A stretch of DNA of 64,000 bases from an uncultured Bacteroidota bacterium. Its GTDB lineage: Bacteria > Bacteroidota > Bacteroidia > JABEUT01. The notes under the pieces are model-generated. The model did no database searches, was not told the origin of the DNA, and worked only from the letters and a program-made list of their open reading frames with translations. A program made the position numbers and the translations under genes. Positions within the stretch are counted from its first letter, which is position 1; each line of letters opens with the position of its first letter. Below are positions 19,062 through 29,664 of the stretch, in pieces. The stretch spans positions 1 to 64,000 of the forward strand of contig CAIWVW010000121.1 of the NCBI GenBank assembly GCA_903916255.1, given 5' to 3'.

Positions 19062-20531
19062 GTGAAAACATACGATGATAAATTTACCGAAGAAGGTCTC
19101 ACTTATGATGACGTTCTTTTGGTTCCAGCCTATTCCGACGTACTTCCGCGCGAAACAAATATAGTTTCCCACTTTACCCGGAATATCCCCATTAATGCTC
19201 CAATTATCAGTGCCGCTATGGATACGGTTACTGAATACAAAATGGCTATTGCCATTGCCGGCGAAGGCGGTATAGGAGTATTGCATAAAAACATGACCAT
19301 AGCCCAACAGGCAGAGCAGGTTAGGCGCGTAAAACGCTATGAAAGCGGCATGATTCAGGACCCTATTACGGTGCTTGAAAACGCAAAAGTAGGCGATGCA
19401 CTTAAACTGATGAAGGCCAATAAAATTGGTGGGATTCCGGTGGTTACCACTAAACACAGGTTGGTAGGTATTGTTACCAACCGCGATTTGCGCTTTGAAA
19501 AAAGCATGAACCGCCCTATCAGCGAGGTAATGACCAAGGACCATATTATTACTGCCAAAGCCGGAACTGATTTAAGTAAAGCCGAAGCTATCCTTCAAAA
19601 ATATAAGATTGAAAAGCTGCCTGTTATTGATAATGATGGAAAACTTGTGGGGCTTATTACCTACAAAGACATCATGAAAATACACCTCCACCCATTTGCC
19701 TGTAAGGATAAATTTGGAAGGTTGCGGGTTGCTGCCGCGGTCGGCATTACTGCCGATATGGTGGAAAGGGCGGAAGCGCTTGTGAAAGCCGGAGTAGATG
19801 CCATAGTTGTAGATACCGCACACGGGCATTCCAAGCGTGTGTTGGAGGAAGTTAAGAAACTAAAGAAAAAATTCCCTGAACTGGATATTGTTGCCGGAAA
19901 CGTAGCAACCGGAGAAGCTGCCATTGCTCTGGCTAAAGCAGGAGTGGATGGTATTAAAGTTGGAATAGGCCCCGGTTCTATATGTACCACCCGTATTATT
20001 GCCGGTATTGGTGTACCTCAATTGACAGCTGTTTATAATGTGGCACAAGCTTTAAAGAATTATAAAATACCAATTATTGCCGATGGCGGAATTCGTTATA
20101 CGGGTGATATTGCTAAAGCTATTGCAGCCGGTGCAGCCTCGGTTATGATTGGTTCTTTATTTGCGGGAGTTGAAGAATCTCCGGGTGAGACCATCATTTA
20201 TGAAGGAAGAAGGTTCAAAACCTATCGTGGAATGGGTTCATTGGAGGCTATGCAGCATGGTTCCAAGGACCGCTACTTCCAGGATGCTGAAGATGATATA
20301 AAGAAACTCGTTCCCGAAGGTATTTCAGGCCGTGTGCCTTACAAAGGCACTATGGCGGAGGTGATTTACCAATTAGTTGGCGGATTACGGGCCGGTATGG
20401 GTTATTGCGGTGCAAAGGATATAAAAGCATTACAACAGGCTAAGTTCATACGCATTTCCCCTGCGGGTATGTCGGAAAGCCATCCGCATGATATATTTAT
20501 TACGAGTGAGGCCCCGAATTATTCAAGGTAA
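19062..20531 (+). CDS. guaB: IMP dehydrogenase
   Basis: [21 protein letters not shown] domains; [20 protein letters not shown]. The ORF-track TTG start at 19026 is probably upstream of the real start; GTG at 19062 is a candidate. Confidence 0.96.
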   Translation: MKTYDDKFTEEGLTYDDVLLVPAYSDVLPRETNIVSHFTRNIPINAPIISAAMDTVTEYKMAIAIAGEGGIGVLHKNMTIAQQAEQVRRVKRYESGMIQDPITVLENAKVGDALKLMKANKIGGIPVVTTKHRLVGIVTNRDLRFEKSMNRPISEVMTKDHIITAKAGTDLSKAEAILQKYKIEKLPVIDNDGKLVGLITYKDIMKIHLHPFACKDKFGRLRVAAAVGITADMVERAEALVKAGVDAIVVDTAHGHSKRVLEEVKKLKKKFPELDIVAGNVATGEAAIALAKAGVDGIKVGIGPGSICTTRIIAGIGVPQLTAVYNVAQALKNYKIPIIADGGIRYTGDIAKAIAAGAASVMIGSLFAGVEESPGETIIYEGRRFKTYRGMGSLEAMQHGSKDRYFQDAEDDIKKLVPEGISGRVPYKGTMAEVIYQLVGGLRAGMGYCGAKDIKALQQAKFIRISPAGMSESHPHDIFITSEAPNYSR

Positions 20532-20564
20532 GAACAAAGAGCCAAGAGGTAAGAGTTGAAAGGA
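20530..20564. repeat. 7-bp-period tandem repeat
   Basis: AAGAACA/AAGAGCC/AAGAGGT/AAGAGTT/GAAAGGA. Confidence 0.75.
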
Positions 20565-20592
20565 TTTGGAAATCAGTGGTAATTAAATTTTT

Positions 20593-20620
20593 AATTACTA
20601 ATTACTAATTGCTAATTATT
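20593..20620. repeat. 7-bp-period tandem repeat
   Basis: AATTACT/AATTACT/AATTGCT/AATTATT. Confidence 0.8.
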
Positions 20621-20658
20621 TTCTATCTTTGCAGCCCTTTTAAAAAATAAAACAGAAG

Positions 20659-21189
20659 ATGCCATTAAAAATTCGCTTACAAAGACAAGGAAAAAAGAAA
20701 CAACCTTTCTATCATATTGTAGTTGCCGATTCACGTTCTCCACGCGATGGAAGATACGTTGAAAGGCTTGGAACCTACGACCCGAAGTTTGACCACGATG
20801 GTGTTGTAATTAACAGCGAAAAGGCTTTAGAGTGGATGGAAAAGGGTGCAACCCCAACTGATACCTGCCGTAACATCCTTTCCGATAAAGGCATTATGTT
20901 TAAAAAACACTTGAACAGAGGCGTAAAGAAAGGCTTATTCTCAAAAGAAGATGCCGATTTGAAGTATGCCAAATGGGAAAGCGAAAAGGGCGCATTGATT
21001 ACCGCACATAAAGAGAAGAAAGAAAACGCGCACAAAGACGCTTACAAACAACGTTTTGAAGCTGAAAAGGCTGTCCGTGAGGCAAAAGCAAAAGCAATTG
21101 CCGATAAAAGAGCCGCTGCTGATGCCGCTACGGTTGAAAGCGTAAAAGAGGCTATCAACGAAGCACCGGAAGCTCCTGCTGCTGAATAA
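20659..21189 (+). CDS. rpsP: 30S ribosomal protein S16 with long C-terminal extension
   Basis: MPLKIRLQRQGKKKQPFYHIVVADSRSPRDGRYVERLGTYDP; Lys/Ala/Glu-rich tail. Confidence 0.95.
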   Translation: MPLKIRLQRQGKKKQPFYHIVVADSRSPRDGRYVERLGTYDPKFDHDGVVINSEKALEWMEKGATPTDTCRNILSDKGIMFKKHLNRGVKKGLFSKEDADLKYAKWESEKGALITAHKEKKENAHKDAYKQRFEAEKAVREAKAKAIADKRAAADAATVESVKEAINEAPEAPAAE

Positions 21190-21210
21190 ATACTGATTTT
21201 TTAAATTATC

Positions 21211-21246
21211 AAAGGGTTGAAACTTAATTGTTTCAACCTTTTTTGT
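21211..21246 (+). terminator. Rho-independent terminator
   Basis: AAAGGGTTGAAAC-ttaatt-GTTTCAACCTTTTTT. Confidence 0.9.
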
Positions 21247-21264
21247 TTTTTCTATTTTTGCAAC

Positions 21265-22065
21265 ATGCTTAAACAAAAAATAAGAAAGGCCTTTGGGCTT
21301 GCGATAGCGCTTATCGTCTGTTGTCAGTACGTTTCAGCACAAAGCAAGTTCAGTTTAATAAATGAAATTCCTTTCTATAAATATACTATCCCCCATAAAG
21401 TTAAATACTTGCATTCGGGGGATGAAATAAAAGTTCATCTTTATATATTGCCTAATCGAGGCAACAAAACTGTGGTTAAAGATTTGTACGGCAACTACGT
21501 TAAACCGGATTCCGGCAGTAAGGATATAACCTATTCCGGTACTATAAAAACTAAAAACGACTCTGTCTTGAGTATTGCTTATGATGGTGAAGAAATTGAA
21601 ACTGACCTTTATTGTAAATACAAGAATTGCCAACCTTTTAATACCCGGGGCGATTCTTTAAATGATTCCATTGTAAAGATACATAACGATGTAATAGATA
21701 CCTCTCTCGATACAACAAACAACCCGGAACCGGATTATTACCTATGTGAGTCCGAAACAAAAAACTTTAATTTTTATGGAGATTCCATTATAAACATCCA
21801 TTTAAATAAGATAGATTACGTGACCTTTGATAATTCAGGGAATTTCCCCGACAATACCTTTAACTATGTATTAATATGCACTTCATTTGCAGCAGCCTTT
21901 ATTGCAGCGCCTGCCGCATCTTTCAACTATTCCAACGATGCATTTAACACACACCGTTATTTTAATATTATGGTTCCTTCTTTGTCCTTTTTTGCGGTTG
22001 ACCTTACTTTAAACCTCGTGCTTACCCACGAAAGAAAATACAAAGTGAAGTTAGGGCTAAAGTAA
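21265..22065 (+). CDS. Secreted protein of unknown function
   Basis: Start at MLKQKIRKAFGLAIALIVCCQYVSAQSKF (signal peptide). Confidence 0.7.
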   Translation: MLKQKIRKAFGLAIALIVCCQYVSAQSKFSLINEIPFYKYTIPHKVKYLHSGDEIKVHLYILPNRGNKTVVKDLYGNYVKPDSGSKDITYSGTIKTKNDSVLSIAYDGEEIETDLYCKYKNCQPFNTRGDSLNDSIVKIHNDVIDTSLDTTNNPEPDYYLCESETKNFNFYGDSIINIHLNKIDYVTFDNSGNFPDNTFNYVLICTSFAAAFIAAPAASFNYSNDAFNTHRYFNIMVPSLSFFAVDLTLNLVLTHERKYKVKLGLK

Positions 22066-22222
22066 AAAGTTTTCTTCGGACTACTTCCTATGGTTCCTTT
22101 GCCGTCTGCTTTACGTGACGTTGCCTTTTTCCCAACTGGCTATTACAGTTCCAAAACCTATTGAGTTTAGGCGTAATAAAGATAGACAAATTACTGAAAT
22201 TCAAATGGTATAGATTAATTCT

Positions 22223-22256
22223 AAAGGAGAATCCTCAAAAGTTCTCCTTTTTATTT
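22223..22256 (+). terminator. Probable rho-independent terminator
   Basis: AAAGGAGAA-tcctcaaaag-TTCTCCTTTTTATTT. Confidence 0.8.
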
Positions 22257-22346
22257 TTGTGGTGTTGCCAGTTATTACACAAGAAACTTGAGTAAATAGA
22301 ATTCAGTTTCAGAGTATTTATTGCAGTTTTATATTACAAAGGAACA

Positions 22347-23588
22347 TTATTCTAGCTGCGTACCATCACTAACCTTAGCTTGATAGTTACTTATTAAACC
22401 ATTAAGTTTAGTGACAATTTCTGTTTTTGTCGCATTTGTAGGCGTTTTCAGTAGGCTTGTATTATTGAGTTTCAAAGTAGAATTTATCAAGTTTTCGGCA
22501 TCCTGATTAGTGGTAGCATTTTGAACCGCTACCTTTTGCTTTTCCAAATAATCTCTTGCGGCCTGTACTAATAGATAGGTCACATCCTTTGAACTCCAAA
22601 CATTTAAAGCTGTTGTGGTTGCATTAATATTAAAAGATTCTCCGTCTTCCTTCTTAAAAGAAGTATTATTTGAAAAGAATACCGGGACTGAGGCATCAAT
22701 AACTGTTGAAGTCCTTTTTAATCTATCAACACTAATTGTCATTGTTTTGAATAGATAAATATTGTCATACTGGCACATTCTAAGTGTAGTATCTGCAATG
22801 TAGCGTTTAACCCATCCTTCCTTATCAACTTCATCCAATTCATTAAATAACTGCGCAATTGATTTTCCATTAGGGGGAGACCATACTAATGTTCCAATAT
22901 CATTGACACTATAAGAAAGTTTGTATAATTCATCACTTTGAGCAGTGGCACTAACACTTGCAATTCCGGGTGCCGCCGCTTTTGTACTTGTCAGGAAACT
23001 TCCTGACAAGTACAAATCTATAGTTCTATTTATAGAACCATATTGTATCGGATTCATCTCTGCTTTTAGTACAGTCGGCTCTAATCTGTCAATTACGCTG
23101 CTATCCTTTTTAAGAAATAACCCTCCGAAAAAACTTTTAAATGCAACATCACTTGACATTACCTTTTCAGATTTGCTTGGTGGGCTGTAATTTAAAGCAT
23201 CAATCAAATTTTGATAAGAAGTATTATCTGATGGTAATGTTTCAACATTATTAAGTGTTAATGGAACAGTGAAGTGCAAATTTTTATCATATATAGTCTG
23301 CTGAAAAAATTTAAAAGTGCCTGTCATTCCAACAGCAGTACCCTCGACAACTATATTATCACCCTTTTTAACATTTTTTATTTTCGGCGATTCAGGTGGG
23401 TTTGCATTTGCAGGGATTGTTGTGGAGTAAATCTCAGTATAAGATGTTATAGGTGAAGCTTGATTCCCTGTAAGTACGTGTATGCTAATAATTTTAGCAG
23501 TCTGATTGTCAAACCTTAAAAATACTTGTCCAAATGAGGAAAAGGATACAGTGGTTAACAAACCAAAAATTACTGACTTTGTATTCAT
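22347..23588 (-). CDS. Secreted protein of unknown function
   Basis: MNTKSVIFGLLTTVSFSSFGQVFLRFDNQTAKIISIHV signal peptide; no family recognised. Confidence 0.65.
   Translation of the reverse strand: MNTKSVIFGLLTTVSFSSFGQVFLRFDNQTAKIISIHVLTGNQASPITSYTEIYSTTIPANANPPESPKIKNVKKGDNIVVEGTAVGMTGTFKFFQQTIYDKNLHFTVPLTLNNVETLPSDNTSYQNLIDALNYSPPSKSEKVMSSDVAFKSFFGGLFLKKDSSVIDRLEPTVLKAEMNPIQYGSINRTIDLYLSGSFLTSTKAAAPGIASVSATAQSDELYKLSYSVNDIGTLVWSPPNGKSIAQLFNELDEVDKEGWVKRYIADTTLRMCQYDNIYLFKTMTISVDRLKRTSTVIDASVPVFFSNNTSFKKEDGESFNINATTTALNVWSSKDVTYLLVQAARDYLEKQKVAVQNATTNQDAENLINSTLKLNNTSLLKTPTNATKTEIVTKLNGLISNYQAKVSDGTQLE
22981..23016. repeat. 36-nt inverted repeat with 17-bp perfect arms and 2-nt centre, inside a CDS
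   Basis: TTTGTACTTGTCAGGAA-AC-TTCCTGACAAGTACAAA. Confidence 0.9.
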
Positions 23589-23937
23589 TTTGTAGATATT
23601 AGTTATTAATATGTTTTATTTTCTATTCTCAAATTATGTACAAAAGCTTTCAACCCCTTAACACTCTCTGTTACGTGTACTTTACGAATTAAATTTACAG
23701 ATTTGCCCCCTCTGTTTCCTTGCTTCTGACGACAAACATAGAAATGTTTCCAATTGGTTTAACATAGAAGGTAAAAATATTTTAGTACAATAGAATAAAA
23801 TGTATGATTATAAGCACATTGACATTAGATTAATGTAATATTATTTTTTGATTTACTTTTAAATTCAAAAATATTCATCGTTCTGAAAATATTATTTATA
23901 CATTTGTCGTAATATTAACCCAAAATTATCGTTAAAG

Positions 23938-24465
23938 ATGGGCATACTACTAGTTCTTATTATCGTCGCAGTCATTTTCTTTGCCCTGCGTAATAAAGCA
24001 AAGACTCCAATCGCAGTTGCTTCCCATTGGTCGCACTACTTTGAATCATTCCAATACACTCCCCAGGATTTTTATTCTAAAGTGGAAGAGACTTGTAAGC
24101 AGTTTGAAATTCCCAATGCCAAGTATTCAAAAGTCACCTATGCCCAATCCGGCATCTTTTCCGCACGGAGAGAATACCTGCGGGTTGCACGGAATGAATT
24201 TGTTTTTGACATTTGCGCCGCTCCTTTTGGCAAAGGCTTTTTTGTTTCATCGTGGCTGGGAGAAACAGATATTGGAATCATTGGCAAGATTCCAATATTA
24301 AATCAATTATTTGGGAAAGATCCGGCGCGCAAGTCATACTATCAGGCCGACACCGAGGCTATGTTTCGCCAGTGTGTTCATTCAGCAGTGCTTACGGTAG
24401 TTGATGAAATTATCAAAGGTAAAGGAGTTCGTGGCATGACCGAACTTGAGCGGCAATCAAAATAG
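23938..24465 (+). CDS. Small membrane-anchored protein of unknown function, paired with the following ATPase
   Basis: N-terminal TM (MGILLVLIIVAVIFFALRNK); 23 bp upstream of the 24489 ORF on the same strand. Confidence 0.65.
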   Translation: MGILLVLIIVAVIFFALRNKAKTPIAVASHWSHYFESFQYTPQDFYSKVEETCKQFEIPNAKYSKVTYAQSGIFSARREYLRVARNEFVFDICAAPFGKGFFVSSWLGETDIGIIGKIPILNQLFGKDPARKSYYQADTEAMFRQCVHSAVLTVVDEIIKGKGVRGMTELERQSK

Positions 24466-24488
24466 CAGTTCCGTAAAAATCATTTCTC

Positions 24489-27400
24489 ATGTACACGCCC
24501 CTCTCCGATGCCCTAACCAAACAGTTTTACGATTGGGAAAAGAGAGGGAGAGGTTGGCACATATTTGATAATGCGGTTGACCTTGAGCCTGACTTTTATC
24601 CCTTCTTTGGGCATTATGTATCGCCAAAGACTTTTATTGACGACAGTAAAAGAAACACTTTGTTCTCAAAGATTGGCGACTTTTTTAAAAGTACCAGTGA
24701 ACCGCAAAGGAATTCGGAAGCAACAATAGATGAAATTCCCGTAACTGGATTTCCATTCCAAGACGATTCACCGATACATACTTTCATAATCTCACTACCT
24801 AAAGGTGCAAAAATTGATACTACCGAATCTCTGCAACTTTTACTCATGCTCTCCTACACCAAGTGCCCAATTAGTTTTGAGGTTATTGGTACGGATAAGG
24901 ATATTACCATTCAATTGGCCTGCCGTGAGCCTGATGCAGAACATTTATATACACAATTAAAAGCATATTTTCCACTGGCGCTCATTCAGGAATCAGAAGA
25001 CCTCATTGAAGAAATTATAGATGATAAGACCTATTTCTATCTTGTAGATTTTGGGCTTCGGGATGAATTTATGCGCCCCCTTGCTACCTATGATTCATCA
25101 AACATTGATTCTTTTGTCGGCTTGTTTGCCACTTTTGAAAAATTAAAGGAGGGTGAGTGCGGAATTATCCAAGTGTTGTTTAAAGGAGCACTCAATCCGT
25201 GGTCGGAAAGTATCATTCGCTCCGTAAGTGATAACGAAGGAAAATCATTTTTTGAAGATGCTCCCGATATGCTGCCACTTGCAAAAGAAAAAGTTTCCTC
25301 ACCCCTCTATGGTGTTACCATTCGGGCGGTCAGCGGCAGTTCAACACAAGAAAGGTCAGCCGCTATTATTGAGAATATCTCCAATACGCTCATTCATCTA
25401 TATACTTCCCCCGGCAATACACTCATTCCTTTAACTGCTGAAACATATACTTTTGGTAAACGAGTATATGATGTGTGCGAAAGAGAATCGCACCGCTTGG
25501 GAATGTTATTAAACAGTCAGGAACTGGCAACCTTAGTGCATCTTCCTTCTGAAACTGTGCTGACAGAAAAATTAACCCGTGATATTAAAAAGACCAAAGC
25601 GGCACCAGACATTTCTAAAGAGCACGATACGGTACTTGGCATTAATCACCATCAGGGAATAGAAAATGAAGTTACCCTTAGTTCAGCACAGCGATTAAAG
25701 CATACGCATATCATAGGAGCTACTGGCACCGGCAAATCCACTTTTTTGGAATGCCTCATTATTCAGGATATATCGCATGGCAAGGGAATCGCTGTACTTG
25801 ACCCGCATGGTGACTTGATTGAAAATATCTTGGCATATATCCCCGAAAACCGATTAGATGATTGCATTGTGATTGACCCATCTGATGGAGAGTACCCAAT
25901 AGGGTTTAATATTCTTGAAGCCCATTCGGAAATAGAAAAGGATATTTTATCATCCGATTTAGTTTCTGTTTTTAGAAGGCTCTCCACTTCATGGGGCGAC
26001 CAAATGAATTCAGTTCTGGCAAATGCCATTTTAGCTTTTCTTGAAAGTAACAGTGGCGGCACATTGGCAGACTTGAGAAGGTTTTTAGTAGAGAAAGGTT
26101 TTAGGGATGCCTTTCTAAAATCAGTCAGCGACCCCAATATTACCTATTACTGGCAGAAAGAATATCCTTTGCTCCGCACCAATTCCATTGGCCCAATCCT
26201 TACACGGCTTGATACTTTTCTCCGTCCCAAACTTATCCGCAACATGGTTGCGCAGAAGAAAGGTTTGGACTTTGAAAACATTATTGATTCGGGAAAAATA
26301 CTGTTGGTAAAACTCTCACAGGGCCTGATTGGCAATGAGAACAGTTATCTCTTAGGTACAATTATTGTGTCTAAAATATACCAGGCTGCAATGGCAAGGC
26401 AAGCCAAATTAAAAGAGAACCGCAATGATTTTTTCCTGTATATAGACGAATTCCAAAACTTCATTTGCCCTTCCATGTCTGGCATACTTTCAGGCGCAAG
26501 GAAATATCACTTGGGCTTAATACTGGCTCACCAAGACATGCAACAGTTGCAAAAGAATGACAGCGAACTTGCCAGTTCCGTAATTTCCAACGCCGGAACA
26601 AGAGTTTGTTTCAGAATTGGCGATATGGATGCCAAGAAATTTGAAGACGGGTTCACCCACTTTGAAGCCAAAGACTTGCAAACCCTATCCACCGGAGAGG
26701 CCATAGTACGCATAGACAGACCGGACAATGACTTTAATCTTGAAACGATTCCGCTACCTCCGCCTGATATTGTTATTGCAGAAACAGTTAAAAATACGGT
26801 TATGTCACGCTCAAGAAAAAAGTATGGCACACCGAAAGATGAAGTTGAGAAATCTTTATTAGCCCTTCATGGATTACAAGAGCCTGAGGTGAAGGAAGAT
26901 AATATAGTTATTCCTCCAAAAGAACAAGAAAATATACCACCTGTTAAATCTACGAAAGTTGAACCATTAACCGAGGTACAAGAAATAGCTACCAAAGAAA
27001 ACCTTGTTAAACAACAAGAGCAAACTCAGCACCGCTATTTGCAAACTCTCATTAAACGCATGGCAGAATCTAGGGGGTACAAAGCACTCATTGAAAAGCC
27101 GACACCAGACGGAAAAGGCAGGGTTGATGTATCTCTGGAACGGAACGGAAAACAGGTTGCGGTTGAAATTTCTGTTACAACAACTGATGAATGGGAGTTA
27201 CATAATATTGAAAAGTGCCTAAGTGCAGGATATGACACGGTTATTGTATGCTCCAACGACAAAAAGGCTTTGGATAAAATATCAAAGCAGGTAAAGGAAA
27301 AGATAGATGCCACTTTGCAAGCAAAGGTATTTCTGTTTGAGCCGGAATCCTTTTTCCTTTATATGGACAAGCAAGTTGCTCAGGAAACCAGCACCGAGGA

Positions 27401-27518
27401 AAGGATAAAAGGTTACAGGGTCAAAGTGGAATACAATGCGCTGCCGGAAAATGAAGCATCCCAAAAGAGAGAGCATATTATTCGGGCGGTGAGTGATTCG
27501 GTGAAGAAGAAAAAATAA
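24489..27518 (+). CDS. VirD4/TraG-like (HerA-FtsK superfamily) ATPase with C-terminal PD-(D/E)XK-like domain
   Basis: Walker A HIIGATGTGKSTFLE; AVLDPHGDLIENIL; IYIDEFQNF-like LYIDEFQNF; C-terminus SRGYKALIEKPTPDGKGRVDVSLERNGKQVAVEISVTTTDEWELHNIEKCL. Confidence 0.85.
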   Translation: MYTPLSDALTKQFYDWEKRGRGWHIFDNAVDLEPDFYPFFGHYVSPKTFIDDSKRNTLFSKIGDFFKSTSEPQRNSEATIDEIPVTGFPFQDDSPIHTFIISLPKGAKIDTTESLQLLLMLSYTKCPISFEVIGTDKDITIQLACREPDAEHLYTQLKAYFPLALIQESEDLIEEIIDDKTYFYLVDFGLRDEFMRPLATYDSSNIDSFVGLFATFEKLKEGECGIIQVLFKGALNPWSESIIRSVSDNEGKSFFEDAPDMLPLAKEKVSSPLYGVTIRAVSGSSTQERSAAIIENISNTLIHLYTSPGNTLIPLTAETYTFGKRVYDVCERESHRLGMLLNSQELATLVHLPSETVLTEKLTRDIKKTKAAPDISKEHDTVLGINHHQGIENEVTLSSAQRLKHTHIIGATGTGKSTFLECLIIQDISHGKGIAVLDPHGDLIENILAYIPENRLDDCIVIDPSDGEYPIGFNILEAHSEIEKDILSSDLVSVFRRLSTSWGDQMNSVLANAILAFLESNSGGTLADLRRFLVEKGFRDAFLKSVSDPNITYYWQKEYPLLRTNSIGPILTRLDTFLRPKLIRNMVAQKKGLDFENIIDSGKILLVKLSQGLIGNENSYLLGTIIVSKIYQAAMARQAKLKENRNDFFLYIDEFQNFICPSMSGILSGARKYHLGLILAHQDMQQLQKNDSELASSVISNAGTRVCFRIGDMDAKKFEDGFTHFEAKDLQTLSTGEAIVRIDRPDNDFNLETIPLPPPDIVIAETVKNTVMSRSRKKYGTPKDEVEKSLLALHGLQEPEVKEDNIVIPPKEQENIPPVKSTKVEPLTEVQEIATKENLVKQQEQTQHRYLQTLIKRMAESRGYKALIEKPTPDGKGRVDVSLERNGKQVAVEISVTTTDEWELHNIEKCLSAGYDTVIVCSNDKKALDKISKQVKEKIDATLQAKVFLFEPESFFLYMDKQVAQETSTEERIKGYRVKVEYNALPENEASQKREHIIRAVSDSVKKKK

Positions 27519-27523
27519 ATTCT

Positions 27524-27748
27524 TCAGTATTTAAAATCGAAAATGATTTTCAAGGGTATTTCCAGCCCTTGCGAAATTTTGAAGAGTGTGAGGGAAGTAA
27601 TATTTTCACCTTGCGAGGTCATTTTAACAAGATTTGATTTTTCAATATCACAGCGATATGCCATTTCCTGAAAAGAAATACCTTTCGCTTTCCTGTGCTT
27701 GTCGATATTTTTTCCTAAGGCTTTTAGGAACTTTTTACTCTCTGACAT
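27524..27748 (-). CDS. XRE-family HTH transcriptional regulator
   Basis: LGKNIDKHRKAKGISFQEMAYRCDIEKSNLVKMTSQGENITSLTLFKISQGLEIPLKIIFDF. Confidence 0.85.
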   Translation of the reverse strand: MSESKKFLKALGKNIDKHRKAKGISFQEMAYRCDIEKSNLVKMTSQGENITSLTLFKISQGLEIPLKIIFDFKY

Positions 27749-27839
27749 ACTTCAAAATAGGTACTATTTCTTAAAAAAATCGGTAGTATATATACCACCA
27801 ATTGATTTTTTACCTATGTTTGTCCTAAAAACAAACAAT

Positions 27840-29042
27840 ATGAAAACAAAACTATTTCTCATCGGAATGCTCACCATTATTGGCTTGAGCGCAAATGCCC
27901 AATGGCAAACTACTAATGGCCCGTTTAGCGGAGGCATTGTTAAAACCCTCTGTTCAAATGGCTCAAATATTTTCTGTGGAACAGAAACCGGAGGAGCCTT
28001 TATTTATAATGGCACAAGCTGGACAGCCGTTAATACAGGATTAGGCGGTTCTTCTCCCGATATTTCTTGTATTACAAATAACGGAACAAACCTATACTGT
28101 ACCAATGTATTTAATGGCAAAGTTTTCTTCTCTACCAACAATGGCAGCAATTGGGACAGTATTAATACAGGACTAAACAATGAAGCCCAAAACATTGTTG
28201 TATATGGGCCATATCTTTTTGTTGGAACTTGGGGCGGAGCGACAGGTGGAATATTTGTATCAAATAATAATGGTGGTAATTGGTTTCAGATTGTCACAGG
28301 TTGGGGTAACGGAGGAGTATTGGGGATGGTTGTAGATAGTATAACTTCCATAGACAGTACAAATATTATGGCCTGTGTTTATGACGGAGCTGAAGTAACC
28401 AATGATCTTGGATATATTTGGACATCTCAAAATTTTCTCGGTGGGTATACATCAAAATGTATAGTGAGAAGCGGATTAAATGTATTTGTAGGAACTGAAC
28501 TTGGCGTGTTTTTAACACAGGACAATGGTGCTACCTTTAATCCGGTTAGCAGTAGTATGCCAGGAAACAATGTTGTTTACGCTTTAGCTGTGGATGGCTC
28601 AAATATTTTTGCTGGGTCTGATAGCGGGGTGTATGTAACTTCTAATAACGGTGGGCTTTGGACTGCGGTTAATACAGGATTGACCGACAGAGCAGTACAC
28701 TCATTGGCAATATATGGAACGGACTTGTATGCAGGAACAGCAACGCAAGGAGTTTGGAAACGCGCTCTTTCGCAGATGGTTTCAGGTATAAACGAGGTAA
28801 AGAATAATACAACAGTTAATGTATATCCTAACCCGACAAGCGGTAAGGTAACGATTGATTTTAGCCAGTCTGCTACTGGAAGAATTGAGATATATAATAT
28901 AGTTGGGGAGAAGATTTACGAATCAGCCATACAGGCAGAGAAAACCGAAATTGACTTAGGCAACCAAGCTAAAGGAATATATTTCTATCAGGTAATTTCG
29001 GAACGTAATCAAGTCGCTGTTGGTAAATTAGCAGTTCAATAA
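27840..29042 (+). CDS. T9SS-sorted secreted protein with repeated beta-propeller-like WTAVNTGL motifs
   Basis: MKTKLFLIGMLTIIGLSANA signal; C-terminal YPNPTSGKVTIDFSQSATGRIEIYNIVGEKIYES. Confidence 0.85.
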   Translation: MKTKLFLIGMLTIIGLSANAQWQTTNGPFSGGIVKTLCSNGSNIFCGTETGGAFIYNGTSWTAVNTGLGGSSPDISCITNNGTNLYCTNVFNGKVFFSTNNGSNWDSINTGLNNEAQNIVVYGPYLFVGTWGGATGGIFVSNNNGGNWFQIVTGWGNGGVLGMVVDSITSIDSTNIMACVYDGAEVTNDLGYIWTSQNFLGGYTSKCIVRSGLNVFVGTELGVFLTQDNGATFNPVSSSMPGNNVVYALAVDGSNIFAGSDSGVYVTSNNGGLWTAVNTGLTDRAVHSLAIYGTDLYAGTATQGVWKRALSQMVSGINEVKNNTTVNVYPNPTSGKVTIDFSQSATGRIEIYNIVGEKIYESAIQAEKTEIDLGNQAKGIYFYQVISERNQVAVGKLAVQ

Positions 29043-29052
29043 ATTATCATGG

Positions 29053-29322
29053 CTAAAATTCAAAGTCCAAGAGTTCACTCAATGGCATATCAAAGACCTT
29101 TGATAAAGCATAAAGGGTGTCTGCGCTTGGGCTTTGAATCCCTCTTTCAATACGCCCAATCTGGTCACGGTGTACGCCTGTTTCATAGGCTAGTTGAGAT
29201 TGGGAAATGTTTTCCTCCAAACGGAGAGTTTGAATCCGCTTACCAAGAACCTTTCGGAATCTTTTGTAGGGCTTTCTCCGTTTTCTTTCTTCCGTTTTCT
29301 TTTTGTTGGCTTTCCGTCTCAC
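29053..29322 (-). CDS. XRE-family HTH regulator
   Basis: LGKRIQTLRLEENISQSQLAYETGVHRDQIGRIERGIQSPSADTLYALSKVFDMPLSELLDF. Confidence 0.88.
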   Translation of the reverse strand: MRRKANKKKTEERKRRKPYKRFRKVLGKRIQTLRLEENISQSQLAYETGVHRDQIGRIERGIQSPSADTLYALSKVFDMPLSELLDFEF

Positions 29323-29664
29323 GTAAACAAAAATCCAACTATGACAAAAACAGATGCTGCTAATTAGCCGTAATAAAGCGTGATTCTAACCCCAAATATG
29401 TAATTATCAATATATCAATTATTTAGATTCATAATTTGTAATTGAAAGAAAATAAATAATGTTTACTTTACTTTGTATTCAAAAAATATTATTAGGTTTG
29501 CCTCAGTTTTGTCATACCGATTTTAAAACTGTGTAAGATGAAAACAAGGAAGCAAGCAAATATCATTCGTGTCTCACTGAACAGTATTGTGTTTTTACGA
29601 AGACTTGTTATTGCTATTCCCCAAGCCCCTACTTTAATTTTTTGAATCCTCAAACTCTCCTGCT

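Noticed and set aside
19056-19544. 162-aa ORF antisense to guaB
   Set aside because: Shadow ORF opposite a conserved gene.
20659-21189. Long C-terminal extension of S16
   Set aside because: Extended S16 is typical of Bacteroidetes; not unusual.
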